From the NCBI RefSeq assembly GCF_020037015.1, contig NZ_JAIQDE010000013.1, positions 186,001-250,000 of the forward strand: a DNA stretch of 64,000 nucleotides, given 5' to 3'. Under the pieces are notes generated by a model. That model was not told the origin of the DNA. It did no database searches and saw only the letters and a list, made by a program, of their open reading frames with translations. Made by a program: the position numbers and the translations under genes. Shown here one piece after another: positions 10,001-16,980 of this stretch. The DNA comes from Corallococcus sp. AS-1-6. GTDB lineage: Bacteria > Myxococcota > Myxococcia > Myxococcales > Myxococcaceae. Numbering within the stretch: position 1 is the first letter of the stretch; each line of letters starts with the position of its first letter.

Positions 10001-11492
10001 CGTCCGGGCTCCTGCGCACGCTGTCCTCGAAGAGGGCATGCACGCCGGAGCGCACCGGCACCTGGGCGAACGTGTCATTCCAGTCCACCACCGCGCGCTC
10101 CCGCTCGCGCGGCGTCAGCAGGGGGAGCGCGGAGACGGGAGACTCCGGCCGGGCGACGGCACCCTCCAGCAGGCGCGCGTAGTGCGCGGCCATGCGCGCC
10201 ACCGTCGCCTCGTCGAAGAGGTCCGCGTTGTACTCCCAGCGGGCCTCCATGCCCTGCGGGTCCTCATAGAGGAACAGGGTGATGTCGAAGCGCGCGACGC
10301 CGGGCTCGAAGTCCACCTCCGTCACGGTGAGGCCGGGCCACTTGAGCGCGGCCCACGGCGAGTTCACGTGCACGAACATCGCCTGGAACAACGGCGAGCG
10401 GCTGGGGTCGCGCTGGGGCACCAGCAGGTCCACCAGTTGTTCGAAGGGCATGTCCGGGTGCGCGTACGCGCCCATGCACACGTCCCGCACGCGGCCCAGC
10501 AGCGCGAGGAACGTCGGGTCGCCGGACGCGTCCAGCCGCAGCGCCAGCGTGTTGGCGAAGAAGCCGATGAGCCGCTCCACCTCGCGACGTCCGCGCCCCG
10601 CCACGGGCGTGCCCACCACCAGGTCCTCCTGCCCGCTGTAGCGCAGGAGCAGCACCTGGAACGCCGCCAGCAGCGCCATGTACGGCGTGACCGCGGCCTT
10701 GCGGCTCAGCTCGCGGATGCCCGTGGCCAGCGCCGGAGCCATGGGCAGGCGGTACACCGCGCCCCGCGACGTCTGGCGCGGCGGACGGGGGCGGTCCGTG
10801 GGCAGCTCCAGCGCGGGCGGCGCTCCGGACAGCCGCTCCTTCCACCACGCGCGCTCGGCCTCCAGGAAGTCACCCGTGAGCGTCTGCCGCTGCCAGTGCG
10901 CGAAGTCCGCGTACTGCGCCGGCAGCTCCGGCAGGCGGGGCGGTTCGTCGCGCGTGAAGGCGGTGTAGAGCGCGCTCAGCTCGTTCGCCATCCACCCCAG
11001 CGACACCGCGTCGCAGACGATGTGGTGCGTGACGAAGAGCAGCGCGTGCTCGTCCGCAGCCATCCGCGCCAGCGTGGTCCGCACCAGCGGCCCGCGCTCC
11101 AGGTCGAAGGGCCCGCGGGCCTCCGCCTCCGCGAAGTCGCGGAGGGCGCGCTCCCGCGCCTCCCCGTGCGTGGACAGGTCCACCCCGCGCAGGGGCACCT
11201 CCAGCGCCGGGGCGATGCGCTGCACCGGCTGGCCTCCCACGGCGGCGAACGTGGTGCGCAGCGACTCATGGCGGGCCACCACCGCCTGGAGCGCCCGCGC
11301 CAGCGCGCCCGCGTCCAGCGCGCCCTTCAGCCGCACGAAGAAGTAGACGTTGTACGTGGCGCTCGTGCCCTCCAACTGCGCCAGGAACCACAGGCGCTGC
11401 TGCATGAAGGACAGCGGGAGCGGCTGGCTCCTGGAGACGAGGGGCAGCGGGGCGCGCTTCTTCCCCGGCGTGGCCGGCGAGGAGGTCGTCAT
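1047..11492 (-). CDS. Trimodular nonribosomal peptide synthetase, C-A-T-C-A-T-C-A-T-TE
   Basis: A 3481-aa megasynthase that should assemble and release a tripeptide or an extended acyl-peptide. Module 1: C (HHIVCDA near residue 156), A (YVIFTSGSTG near 622, A10 Lys near 965), T (GGHSL near 1022). Module 2: C (HHIICDG near 1264), A (near 1736), T (near 2124). Module 3: C (HHIVCD near 2311), A (near 2779), T (near 3176), then a thioesterase with GWSMGG near 3306 and a C-terminal GDHYSF His. All three carriers keep the phosphopantetheine Ser. No epimerase, methyltransferase or ketosynthase is present. A1 and A3 pockets read roughly D-V-Q-F-x-A-H-A-x-K and resemble proline-type codes; A2 reads roughly D-A-L-F-M-G-A-T-I-K, hydrophobic and unassigned. 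Starting with a C domain implies a donor from elsewhere or an acyl starter. The ATG at 11492 has a GGAG whose TAACGGAG context includes the stop of the upstream exporter gene. Confidence 0.96.
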   Translation of the reverse strand: MTTSSPATPGKKRAPLPLVSRSQPLPLSFMQQRLWFLAQLEGTSATYNVYFFVRLKGALDAGALARALQAVVARHESLRTTFAAVGGQPVQRIAPALEVPLRGVDLSTHGEARERALRDFAEAEARGPFDLERGPLVRTTLARMAADEHALLFVTHHIVCDAVSLGWMANELSALYTAFTRDEPPRLPELPAQYADFAHWQRQTLTGDFLEAERAWWKERLSGAPPALELPTDRPRPPRQTSRGAVYRLPMAPALATGIRELSRKAAVTPYMALLAAFQVLLLRYSGQEDLVVGTPVAGRGRREVERLIGFFANTLALRLDASGDPTFLALLGRVRDVCMGAYAHPDMPFEQLVDLLVPQRDPSRSPLFQAMFVHVNSPWAALKWPGLTVTEVDFEPGVARFDITLFLYEDPQGMEARWEYNADLFDEATVARMAAHYARLLEGAVARPESPVSALPLLTPRERERAVVDWNDTFAQVPVRSGVHALFEDSVRRSPDAVAVRFGDAHLTYAELEARANRVAHALRARGVTPDTAVGLCVDRSLELAVGVLGILKSGAAYCPLDPAYPPERLALMLQTSRARVLVTRRSLASGLPEDGVERLFLEDDQDMPATAPVPVGGPDTLAYVIFTSGSTGVPKGVAMPHRPLLNLIQWQVRRSAAPRGRTLQFSALSFDVCFQEMLPTFAAGGELVLMPEDTRRDGRALLTLMRAHGVERIFLPFVALQHLAEVADAEGLVPTTLREINTAGEQLRMTPALRRLLHALDGCVLDNHYGPTETHAASAHVLKGNPDTWPDLPPIGRTITNARTYLLDARGEPVPVGVAGELFIGGAGLARGYLHRPDLTAERFMPDPLSPHPGARMYRTGDFARYLPDGTLEFLGRRDAQVKLRGYRIELPEVEAAVAKLPGVKDVAVVAREDPARGKHLVAYVVTQPGAAVEAGELKAALRDRLPEYMVPAAFVLLDAFPLTPSGKLDRRALPAPGDDAEGARDFVAPRTPLETEVAGVFASLLQLPRVGAQGHFFELGGHSLLATQVTSRLRDRLQVDLPVRALFAFPTVEELAEHLSTLKPEACQTAEPPLEPRPRGETPPLSFAQARLWFLTRMDPEGFSYNLPWFTRWTGPLDADALERSLQRLVQRHEALRTTFEEHQGQPVQRITPALEVPLRREQVASPDAPTHRAEAIAPALEAPLRRGQEASQEPPTRRAEAIAPALFVLLRREQVASQEALMHRAEAEVRRPFDLAQGPLLRATLVRVGDGDHALLITLHHIICDGWSLGVMERELTALYREETGGAAAELPALPLQPADFARWQRLAWVGATVEERLGWWKARLQDAPPALMLPTDRPRPAVQTFEGAHLAWKASPALSRAVEALGQRHGVTPFMLLLAGFHALLSRYSGQDDLVIGAPLAGRQRQELEGLVGFFINTVPLRITSPQGASFRDLVGLTRDVTLEAFAHQDLPFEQLVNALQPERDTSRAPLFQVMFVLQNAGGAPARALPDLAVEPLDVETGMSKFDLTLFAQEAQEGLGFLWEYNTALFEEATVARMATHYTRLLEAAVSDFERPLSRIPLLSEDERHQLLVTWNDTHAGHPRDASLPSLFEAQAARAPHAIAVTFEGSHLTYAELDVRANQLANHLRGLGVGAGTPVGLCTGRSLELVVATLAILKAGGAYVPLDPSYPTERLLFMARDTRLPVLLVQPGQELKLAALEARVVVLEPSWRPFARESTQAPRITVPPEALAYVMYTSGSTGRPKGVCIPHRGVVRLVTGTNYARFGPEEVLLQLAPISFDAATLELWGALLHGAKLVVFPAHQPSLEELGATLERERITTLFLTTALFEQMVMAQPRALASVRQVMTGGDLMSPVAARRLLEAGQPIVNAYGPTENTTISTAYRLTVPADARAPIPIGGPIANSRAYVLDALGAPAPVGVAGELYVGGDGLAWGYLHQPALTAERFVPHPFSTTPGARLYRTGDRARWRPDGVLDFLGRNDSQVKLRGFRIEPGEIETALKDSEGVTDAVVVVREDAPGDKRLVAYVAGMAVEPVALRASLAAKLPVHLVPSAIVKLERLPLTPSGKVDRKALPAPDASGSKDTYVAPREGWESLVAELWAPLLNVSRVGAHDHFFELGGHSLLATRVVSRLRDVLQQDVPVRLLFEAPTVARFAERLEDLKKGGHGPPTPPIVEVSREQPLPLSFAQQRLWFLARLDPEGYAYNVPFFFQLEGPLDARALEAALDALIQRHEALRTTFSEEGGQPVQHVRAHQPLTLAREETPDAALRQRAEAELRKPFDLEHGPLVRATLVRTAPERHALLLVMHHIVCDFWSIDILVRELKALYSARSPALPQLPVQYPDFAAWQRQVMQGEPLEAQRAWWRQHLEGAPPTLDLPTDRPRPPVQSFKGLQLSRPLPASLPAAIQSLARDAGVTPFMLLLAGFHALLARHSGQEDFVIGTPIAGRGRREVENLIGLFTNTLALRVDASGAESFRSLLGRVREACLGAYAHQDMPFEQLVDALVPSRDLSRSPLFQVMFVFQNAGAPWELPGVSVRALTFEPGMAKFDLTLFVRESPEGWSSAWEYNTALFDEDTVARFADHYTQLLGSALATPDAPLATLSLLTDGEQRQLAQWTLQSVPYPSVSSVHAFFEATATRTPDAIAVRFGARTLTYAELERRSNQLAHHLRRHGVGADVRVGIHLHRSLELAVAVLGTLKAGGAYVPLDPAYPPERLAAMLQASGVAVLLTSRALHGTLGGGTALSLELDTQADLLARESDARPAPVGNAQALAYVIFTSGSTGTPKGIAMHREALVNLLHWQLGDSVAPGARTLQFSALSFDVSFQELFATWAAGGELVLLTDETRRDASQLLALLESAGIERFFMPFVALQNLAEVAEREGTWPTRVREIMVAGEQLRMSPALRRFMKRTGAVLHNHYGPSEAHAVTSLSLKGDPVAWPDLPSIGRPLSNVAIHVLDAHLRPVPRGVTGELYVGGVQVCRGYLDQPGLTADRFIPDPHSPTPGGRLYRTGDWARFLPDGTLEFLGRRDAQVKVRGFRIETGEVEAALAQHPSVRDCIVDARDDGSGQKRLVAWVVGAAGTSLDVGALRIFLQQRLPEYMVPARWVPLEQFPLTPSGKVNRKALPAPEGGRDSTRTLVAPRTPLELRLVRIWEEVLGVHPIGVRDNFFELGGHSLLTLRLQSAIRARLGRPLPVSALFQNATVEHLAGLLRDDAAPWSPLVAIQEGQEGVRPFFCVHAVGGNVAPYAELARALGPKQPFYGLQARGLDGAEPPCESIPEMAALYVRALREVQPHGPYLLGGWSMGGSIAWEMAHQLRREGETVALLALLDTSASLHSGNPEDAKARLSALFLEDLLRASGQPLPANEGRSPDQWMAALEQASQPLFAAEQPLRDMRQAFEVHLHAAWVYAPPLASGPFTLFEAEGSRWDHGWAAYAPGGLDAHTVPGDHYSFLKPPHVQVLADRLRDALTKAQAP
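7800..8033 (-). repeat. Three in-frame copies of a 78-bp unit inside NRPS condensation domain 2
   Basis: Exactly 78-bp units at 8033-7956, 7955-7878 and 7877-7800 encode three similar 26-residue segments (residues 1154-1231), each opening I-[TA]-P-A-L and ending R-A-E-A. Condensation domains 1 and 3 of the same protein have a single segment between the Q-P-V-Q and P-F-D-L motifs, so module 2 carries about 52 extra residues. Unit 1 is closest to the corresponding part of domain 1. Confidence 0.95.
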
Positions 11493-11505
11493 CGGGATGG
11501 CTCCG

Positions 11506-12741
11506 TTACACTTCGAAGGCGGCGAAGCCGCGCGAGCGCAGGGCGCGCAACAGCACGGCGAGGACGAAGAACCCCAGGGCCGCGCTCGCGGTGACCCACC
11601 GGATGCCCCAGCGGTCCCCCAGCGCGCCCTGCACCCAGACGCCCAACGTGAAACCCACGAAGAGCAGCATCGCGCTGAGGCTGGCGATGCGCGCCTGGAG
11701 CTCGTTGGACACGCGCGTCAGGCACAGCGCGGACAGCCCCGTGAGCGTCAGCATGTACAGCGCGCCCAGCGCCATCACCGCGACCGCCGCGACCGGCAGC
11801 GACGGTGACAGCCAGTACGCCGCCGCCGTGGGACCAATCAAGAGCAGGGCCACTTCCAGGAGCCGCCCCTTGCCCAGCCGGTCCGTGAGCGCCCCCGCGC
11901 CCAGCGCCGCCAGCAGCGAGCCCACGCCCTGCGCCGTGACGAGCACCGACGTCGCGCCCGCGTCCAACTGGAACACCTGGATGGCCATCACCGGCGCCAG
12001 CGCCGTGAAGGGCGCGATGCACACCGCGATGGCCAGCGTGCCGCCCAGCGCCACCACCAGGGCCTCGTCCGCGCGCGCCACCCGGAGGCCCTGCACGATG
12101 CCCGCCCACAGCCCGCCGAAGTCCGCCGTCTTCCCCGCGGCCGTGGCCCGCACCCGCGTGAGCGACAGCAGCACCGCGCCAAAGGACAGCGTGTTGAGCA
12201 GCAGCGCCCAGCTCACGTCCGCGTGCGCGATGACGAGCGCCCCCAGCGCGGGCCCGCAGATGCGCCCCAGGTTGTTCTGCGCGGCGTTGAGGCTGAGCGC
12301 GCTGTGCAGGTCCTCCTTCGGCACCGACACGGCGATCATCGCGGAGTACGCGGGCGTGAAGAGCGTCACCGCGCAGCCGTTGAGGAAGGAGATGACCGCC
12401 ACCCACTGCACCGTCAGCCGCCCGCTGAAGGCCAGCGCCGCCAGCGTGCCCGCGAGCGCCATCTGCACCAGCGCCCCCATGCCCACCGCCCGGCGCCGGT
12501 CGAACCGGTCCCCCAGCGCGCCTCCCAACGGCGACAGCACGATGGCCGGCAGGAACGTCAGCGCCGCCACCCCGCCCGTCCACTCCGCCCGGCCCGTCAC
12601 CTTCGTCACGTACACGCCCAGCGCCAGCACCTCCATCCACGTGCCGATGTTGGACAGCGCCGCTCCGCCCCACAGCAGGGCGAAGTCGCGGTGCTTGAGC
12701 ACGCGCAGCGAGGACCACCGGGACGAAGGAGGCGTGGACAC
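11506..12741 (-). CDS. MFS exporter upstream of the NRPS (EntS/MFS_3-like)
   Basis: A 411-aa protein with about twelve hydrophobic segments and the MFS loop 2-3 signature G-G-A-L-G-D-R-F-D-R-R near residue 70, typical of drug or siderophore exporters of the MFS_3 type. It probably exports the NRPS product across the inner membrane. The gene ends 13 bp before the NRPS start and its TAA lies directly beside the NRPS ribosome binding site, so the two form an operon with the exporter first. The start chosen is a GTG at 12741 (M-S-T-P-P-S-S); no strong Shine-Dalgarno precedes it. Substrate is an inference from position only. Confidence 0.9.
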   Translation of the reverse strand: MSTPPSSRWSSLRVLKHRDFALLWGGAALSNIGTWMEVLALGVYVTKVTGRAEWTGGVAALTFLPAIVLSPLGGALGDRFDRRRAVGMGALVQMALAGTLAALAFSGRLTVQWVAVISFLNGCAVTLFTPAYSAMIAVSVPKEDLHSALSLNAAQNNLGRICGPALGALVIAHADVSWALLLNTLSFGAVLLSLTRVRATAAGKTADFGGLWAGIVQGLRVARADEALVVALGGTLAIAVCIAPFTALAPVMAIQVFQLDAGATSVLVTAQGVGSLLAALGAGALTDRLGKGRLLEVALLLIGPTAAAYWLSPSLPVAAVAVMALGALYMLTLTGLSALCLTRVSNELQARIASLSAMLLFVGFTLGVWVQGALGDRWGIRWVTASAALGFFVLAVLLRALRSRGFAAFEV

Positions 12742-12835
12742 ACTCGCTTTCTAATTCACCGAGAGCGCCGGGTGTTCACGGACTTCGAAGCTGTTGGGTC
12801 TGGATGGAGTTGCGGCGGAAACGTGCAGTGCTGCT

Positions 12836-13912
12836 TCAGTTCCGCCGGGGCAGGCGCAGGGTGAAGGTGGAGCCTTCACCCAGGGTGGAGCGCGCGGAGA
12901 GCGAGCCGCCGTGCAGCTTCGCGAGGGCCGCGGCGATGAAGAGGCCCAGGCCGTGGCCGCGCCCGCGGTCCTCGTCCGCGCGCTGGAAGCGGTCGAAGAC
13001 GTGGGGCAGGGCGCTGGCGGGGATGCCCACGCCCCAGTCGCGCACGTGGACGAGGACGAGGCCCGGGTTGATCGCCACGCCCACCTCGACGTGGCGCGAC
13101 GTGCCGCTGTACTTCACCGCGTTGGACAGCAGGTTGTTGAGCACCTGGCGCAGCCGCTCCGCGTCCATCATCAGCGGCTCCACCTGCTCCATGGCGCGCA
13201 GGGAGAAGTCCATCTCCGGTTGCAGCTCGCGCCACTCCTGGACGAGCTCCTGGAGGAAGGGCGTCAGCTCCGTGGGCTGGAGCTTCAGCTCCAGCTTCCC
13301 GTCCGCCAGCCGGGAGGCGTCCAGGATGGACGTCACCAGCCCGTTCATCCGGTCCAACTGGCGCAGCACGGCCTCCGCGGAGCGGCGCTCGTCGTCAATG
13401 CCGCGCTTGTGCACCTTGCGCAGCAGCAACTGCGTGTTGAGCCGCGCGGAGCTGAGCGGCGTCTTCAGCTCGTGCGCCACCCAGTTGAGCATCTCCTCGC
13501 GGGCCAGGCCCAGCGCGTTGGAGGGCTCGCGCGCGGTGGGGCCCGCTTCCTGGCGGGCCGCGAGCCGGTGCTGGAGCGCCTGGCTCACCGCCTGCTCGAA
13601 GGTGGTCAGGTCCACCGGCTTCGCGAGGAAGGTCTGGGCGGCCTCGCGCCCCTGCGGACGCGCCGCGCTCAGGAGCAGGAAGGGCACGTCCGACAGGGCC
13701 GGCTCGGAGCGCATGGCGTGCAGCAACTGCATGCCCGTCTTGCGCGGCATCATGTGGTCGCTGACCACCAGGTCCGGCGTCTCCGTGCGGGCCAGCAGCA
13801 GCGCCTCCTCCCCGTTGTGCGCGCGCACCACGCGGTGGCCCAGGTCCTCCACCACCTCGGAGAAGACCTCCAGCAGCGCCTCTTCATCCTCCGCGATGAG
13901 GACCAGGCTCAT
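12836..13912 (-). CDS. Receiver-histidine kinase protein (REC-HisKA-HATPase)
   Basis: A soluble 358-aa signalling protein with an N-terminal receiver domain: acidic residues near 8-10, phospho-acceptor Asp52 and Lys98 in F-L-A-K-P. The kinase core follows, with His147 in W-V-A-H-E-L-K-T-P, an N-box N-N-L-L-S-N-A-V-K-Y and G boxes D-W-G-V-G-I-P and G-H-G-L-G-L-F. There is no membrane segment and no separate sensor domain, so input probably arrives through the receiver or a partner. Its ATG overlaps the TGA of the upstream KaiC-like gene (ATGA at 13909-13912), which points to translational coupling and a shared pathway. The cognate output regulator is not visible in the window. Confidence 0.92.
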   Translation of the reverse strand: MSLVLIAEDEEALLEVFSEVVEDLGHRVVRAHNGEEALLLARTETPDLVVSDHMMPRKTGMQLLHAMRSEPALSDVPFLLLSAARPQGREAAQTFLAKPVDLTTFEQAVSQALQHRLAARQEAGPTAREPSNALGLAREEMLNWVAHELKTPLSSARLNTQLLLRKVHKRGIDDERRSAEAVLRQLDRMNGLVTSILDASRLADGKLELKLQPTELTPFLQELVQEWRELQPEMDFSLRAMEQVEPLMMDAERLRQVLNNLLSNAVKYSGTSRHVEVGVAINPGLVLVHVRDWGVGIPASALPHVFDRFQRADEDRGRGHGLGLFIAAALAKLHGGSLSARSTLGEGSTFTLRLPRRN

Positions 13913-15378
13913 TCACCCATTCCTCCAATGTGCGTCCCCAGCGGCCGGGCCTGTCCGGTGAGCAGGCCCATGGCGGAACGCAGCGGGGCCAGCACCTTCA
14001 CGCCCGTGTCCTGGATCTGGAACTCGCGCAGGTCCGCGGAGTACTCGCTGTCACGCATCTTGAGCACGGACAGCAGGCGGTGCATCTGGCCGTGCAGCTC
14101 CACGTAGCGCAGGAGCAGCAGGTTCTCTCCCAGGCTGGCGATGGGCGCGTCGTTGAAGTCCAGCTCCGTGCCGACGATCTTCGGCACCTCCCGCGTGAAC
14201 ACGGTGGTGATGCCGCGCATGCGCAGCCGCATCGCCAGCGACGCCAGGAAGGTGCGCCGCCGCGAGGCGTCCAGGATGGACAGCTCCAGCTCCGTCAGCC
14301 CGTCCAGCACCAGTCGCTTGACGCCGAGCGCGTCCACCTGCGCCAGCAGGTCCCGGATGAGCTCGTCCGCCTCCAGCTCCATGGGCGGCACGAAGCGCAG
14401 CGTCAACCGCCCATCGTCCAGCAGCGGGGCCACGTCCAGTCCCACGCGCTGGGCGCGGGCCCGGAGCATGGCCGGAGCGTCGAAGAAGGAGACGAAGAGC
14501 GACTTCTGACCGTGGCGCGCGCCATCCGCGGCGAAGTGCAGGGCCACCAGCGTCTTGCCAATGCCCATGCTCCCCGCGAGCATCGTGGTGCTGAGCTCCG
14601 GAAGCCCGCCGTGCATCAGCGCGTCCAGCTCCGGGAGCCCGAACGCCATGCGCTTGAGCGTGGGCGGCTCGTCCCGCAGCTCCAGGAGGACGGCCTCCAG
14701 GCGCGGGATGAACTCCACGCCGCTCTGGCGCATGATCATGGTGTGCTCACCGGTGAGGTGGGGCCGGCCGCGCAGCTTCACCACCTCCACGCGGCGCACC
14801 CGGCGGGAGCCGTGCGGCTGGATGGACAGCGCCACGATGCCGTCCACCGTGGTGGCCTCCGGCAGCTCCATCAACCGGCCCAGCGGGTACTCCGTGGTGA
14901 ACAGGCCGATGCAGTTGCAGGCGGCCAGGCCGATGCCCAGCTCGTAGAGGAACTCGCGCAGCCGCGCCTCGTCCTGCCAGAGGTCGCGGATGGAGCGCAG
15001 CCCGTCGATGAAGAGCATGGCCGCGCCGCGCTCGCGCACCGTCTGGAGGATGAGCTCCCGGGCCTCCTTGGGCCCCCGCTTGAGCGCGGAGTAGGCGCTG
15101 ATGAGGAAGAGCTTCTCGCCCAGCAGATCCGGCTGGAAGAAGGAGAAGGCGGACAGCGCCTCCATCAGCTTGTCGTGGGGCTCCGAGGTGACGGTGACCA
15201 CCACCACGGGCATGCCGCGCGCCGCGGCCGCGAAGGCCACCTGGCTGCACAGCACCGTCTTGCCCGACCCCGGCGTGCCGGTGACGATGAAGGACTGACG
15301 CGGGGGGATGCCTCCGCCCAGGAGGGCGTCGAAGCTGGGGATGCCGCTCTGGAAGAGCGAGGTGTTGCCACGGGTCAT
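13909..15378 (-). CDS. KaiC-like double RecA-fold ATPase
   Basis: A 489-aa protein with two tandem KaiC/RadA-type ATPase domains. Domain 1 has Walker A G-T-P-G-S-G-K-T at residues 34-41, an acidic residue in V-T-S-E-P and Walker B L-F-I-D-G. Domain 2 has Walker A G-S-M-G-I-G-K-T at 269-276 and Walker B L-V-L-D-G. In KaiC the catalytic tandem glutamates follow the second strand; domain 2 has F-F-D-A-P there, so it may bind ATP with weak hydrolysis. The ATG at 15378 (M-T-R-G-N-T-S) is preferred because the KaiC-type G-I-P-S-F-D-x-L-L-G-G-G opening follows at once; a GTG at 15438 would add 20 low-complexity residues. It is coupled to the downstream histidine kinase. KaiC paralogues outside cyanobacteria are usually signalling ATPases rather than clock parts; the role here is unknown. 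Confidence 0.9.
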   Translation of the reverse strand: MTRGNTSLFQSGIPSFDALLGGGIPPRQSFIVTGTPGSGKTVLCSQVAFAAAARGMPVVVVTVTSEPHDKLMEALSAFSFFQPDLLGEKLFLISAYSALKRGPKEARELILQTVRERGAAMLFIDGLRSIRDLWQDEARLREFLYELGIGLAACNCIGLFTTEYPLGRLMELPEATTVDGIVALSIQPHGSRRVRRVEVVKLRGRPHLTGEHTMIMRQSGVEFIPRLEAVLLELRDEPPTLKRMAFGLPELDALMHGGLPELSTTMLAGSMGIGKTLVALHFAADGARHGQKSLFVSFFDAPAMLRARAQRVGLDVAPLLDDGRLTLRFVPPMELEADELIRDLLAQVDALGVKRLVLDGLTELELSILDASRRRTFLASLAMRLRMRGITTVFTREVPKIVGTELDFNDAPIASLGENLLLLRYVELHGQMHRLLSVLKMRDSEYSADLREFQIQDTGVKVLAPLRSAMGLLTGQARPLGTHIGGMGE

Positions 15379-15471
15379 GCCAGAATCCGTCGAACGGCGA
15401 GGACCAGATGCGCGTGCCTTTCCGCCGTTCGGAAGCACATGCGAGGACAGGGGATTCGCGGGGTGTGAACA

Positions 15472-15490
15472 GGGCGCGTCTGGAGCGCCC
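15472..15490. other. Inverted repeat upstream of the KaiC-like gene
   Basis: GGGCGC (15472-15477) and GCGCCC (15485-15490) form a perfect 6-bp dyad with a 7-nt spacer, in the 231-bp gap between the MHS transporter stop and the KaiC-like start. It lies about 95-110 bp upstream of the KaiC-like ATG. It could be an operator or the 3' hairpin of the MHS mRNA; no U-tract is present. Confidence 0.3.
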
Positions 15491-15609
15491 CCGCTTCCCT
15501 GCCGGCATAACCGACGGCCTCGGGTCCAACCAACGGGATGAACCCGCTTTTCTCGTGCTGCGACGACAGGTCAACACCGCCGGCCGTGGGGCAGGCGGCC
15601 CACCAGGCG

Positions 15610-16944
15610 TCAGCGCGAGGGCGCGGGCTGCTCGTCCGGGGAGCGGGCGCTGAAGCCCTTGAACAGCACCAGGGACACCCCGAGCCCCACCGCGCACACC
15701 GCGGAGACGTAGTGCGCGGGCGCGAGCGGGTTCTCTTTCAAGGCCAGCGTCACGGCGAGCGGCGTGAGGCCGCCGAACAGCGCGTACGCCACGTTGTAGG
15801 AGAACGACAGGCCGGAGAAGCGCACCGCCGGGGGGAAGGCGTGCACCATCACCGCGGGCACCACGCCGGCCACGCCCACGCAGAACCCCACGCCCGCGTA
15901 GAGCGGCACCAGGTGCTCCGGCGCGCTCGCCACGCCCCGGTAGAACACCTGCGCCGCGACGAGCAGCATCCCCGAGCCGAGCGCCATGGCCCGCGTGGGC
16001 CCCAGCCGGTCCGCGAGCAGGCCGTAGCAGACGCAGCCCAGCGTGAGCGTGAGCGTGGCCACGCTGTTGGCCGCCAGCGCCTTCGCGGGCGGGATGCCGT
16101 GCAACTGCTGCATCAGCGTGGGCGTCATCAGGATGATCACCACGATGCCGGCGGTGAGCACCCAGGTGAACAGCATGGACACGACGACGGCGGGCGCGTG
16201 GCCGCGCAGCGCGGCCTTGAGCGGCAACTCGCGCACCAGCGCCTTCTTCTGGCGCATCTCCTCGAAGACGGGCGTCTCCTGGAGCCAGCGGCGCAGGAAC
16301 ACGGCGAAGAAGCCGAACACGCCGCCCACCACGAAGGGCACGCGCCAGCCGTACGCCAGCACCTGCTCCGGCGTGAACGCGGTGTTGACCGCCGTGGCCA
16401 CCAGCGAGCCCAGGAGGATGCCCAGCGTGAGCCCGGAGGTGAGCGTCCCGCACGCCAGGCCCACCCGGCGCTCCGGCACGTGCTCGGAGACGAACACCCA
16501 CGCGCCCGGCACCTCTCCGCCCACCGCCGCCCCCTGGAGCAGCCGCAAGAGCAGCAGCAGCAGCGGCGCCGCGTACCCGGCCGTGGCGAACGTGGGCAGC
16601 AGGCCGATGCACAGCGTGGGCACCGACATCAGGAAGACGCTCAACGTGAACATCCGCTTGCGCCCGGTCCTGTCCCCGAAGTGCGCCATCACGATGCCGC
16701 CCAGCGGCCGCGCCAGGTACCCCGCCGCGAACAGCCCGAACGTCTGCAACTGCCGCAGCCAGTCCGCCGTCTCCGGAGGGAAGAACAGCTTCCCCATCAC
16801 CGCCGTGAAGAACACGAAGATGATGAAGTCATAGAACTCCAGCGCGCCCCCCAGCGCCGCCAGCCCCAGGGTGCGGATGTCCCGGGCGGACAGCGGACGG
16901 GGAGCGGCCTGCGGGGACGGGGCGTCTGAGGAGGAGGTCGCCAT
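15610..16944 (-). CDS. MFS transporter of the metabolite:H+ symporter (MHS) family
   Basis: A 444-aa polytopic protein with the MHS hallmarks: F-Y-D-F in helix 1 (A-L-E-F-Y-D-F-I-I-F), R-P-L-G-G-x-x-x-x-H-F-G-D-R-x-G-R-K in loop 2-3 and G-G-E near helix 5 (A-V-G-G-E-V-P-G-A-W). Members import organic acids, osmolytes or shikimate with protons (ShiA, KgtP, ProP and relatives); the substrate here cannot be deduced. It has its own promoter region, facing the Ser/Thr kinase gene across 167 bp. The ATG at 16944 gives a normal short cytoplasmic N-terminus rich in Ser, Ala and Pro. Confidence 0.92.
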   Translation of the reverse strand: MATSSSDAPSPQAAPRPLSARDIRTLGLAALGGALEFYDFIIFVFFTAVMGKLFFPPETADWLRQLQTFGLFAAGYLARPLGGIVMAHFGDRTGRKRMFTLSVFLMSVPTLCIGLLPTFATAGYAAPLLLLLLRLLQGAAVGGEVPGAWVFVSEHVPERRVGLACGTLTSGLTLGILLGSLVATAVNTAFTPEQVLAYGWRVPFVVGGVFGFFAVFLRRWLQETPVFEEMRQKKALVRELPLKAALRGHAPAVVVSMLFTWVLTAGIVVIILMTPTLMQQLHGIPPAKALAANSVATLTLTLGCVCYGLLADRLGPTRAMALGSGMLLVAAQVFYRGVASAPEHLVPLYAGVGFCVGVAGVVPAVMVHAFPPAVRFSGLSFSYNVAYALFGGLTPLAVTLALKENPLAPAHYVSAVCAVGLGVSLVLFKGFSARSPDEQPAPSR

Positions 16945-16980
16945 GCGCTTGAGGACCCGGAGGATATGCCGGGTGCCCCG

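Noticed and set aside
6597..11594. A 1665-codon open frame antisense to the NRPS gene
   Set aside because: Its translation is Arg/Gln/His-rich low complexity typical of the mirror frame of very GC-rich coding DNA, with no domain; the NRPS on the other strand has clear motifs throughout.
15472..15560. A possible intrinsic terminator with a T-rich tail near 15545
   Set aside because: The CGGG/CCCG stem is only 4 bp and the CTTTTCTC tail is on the plus strand, where no gene ends.
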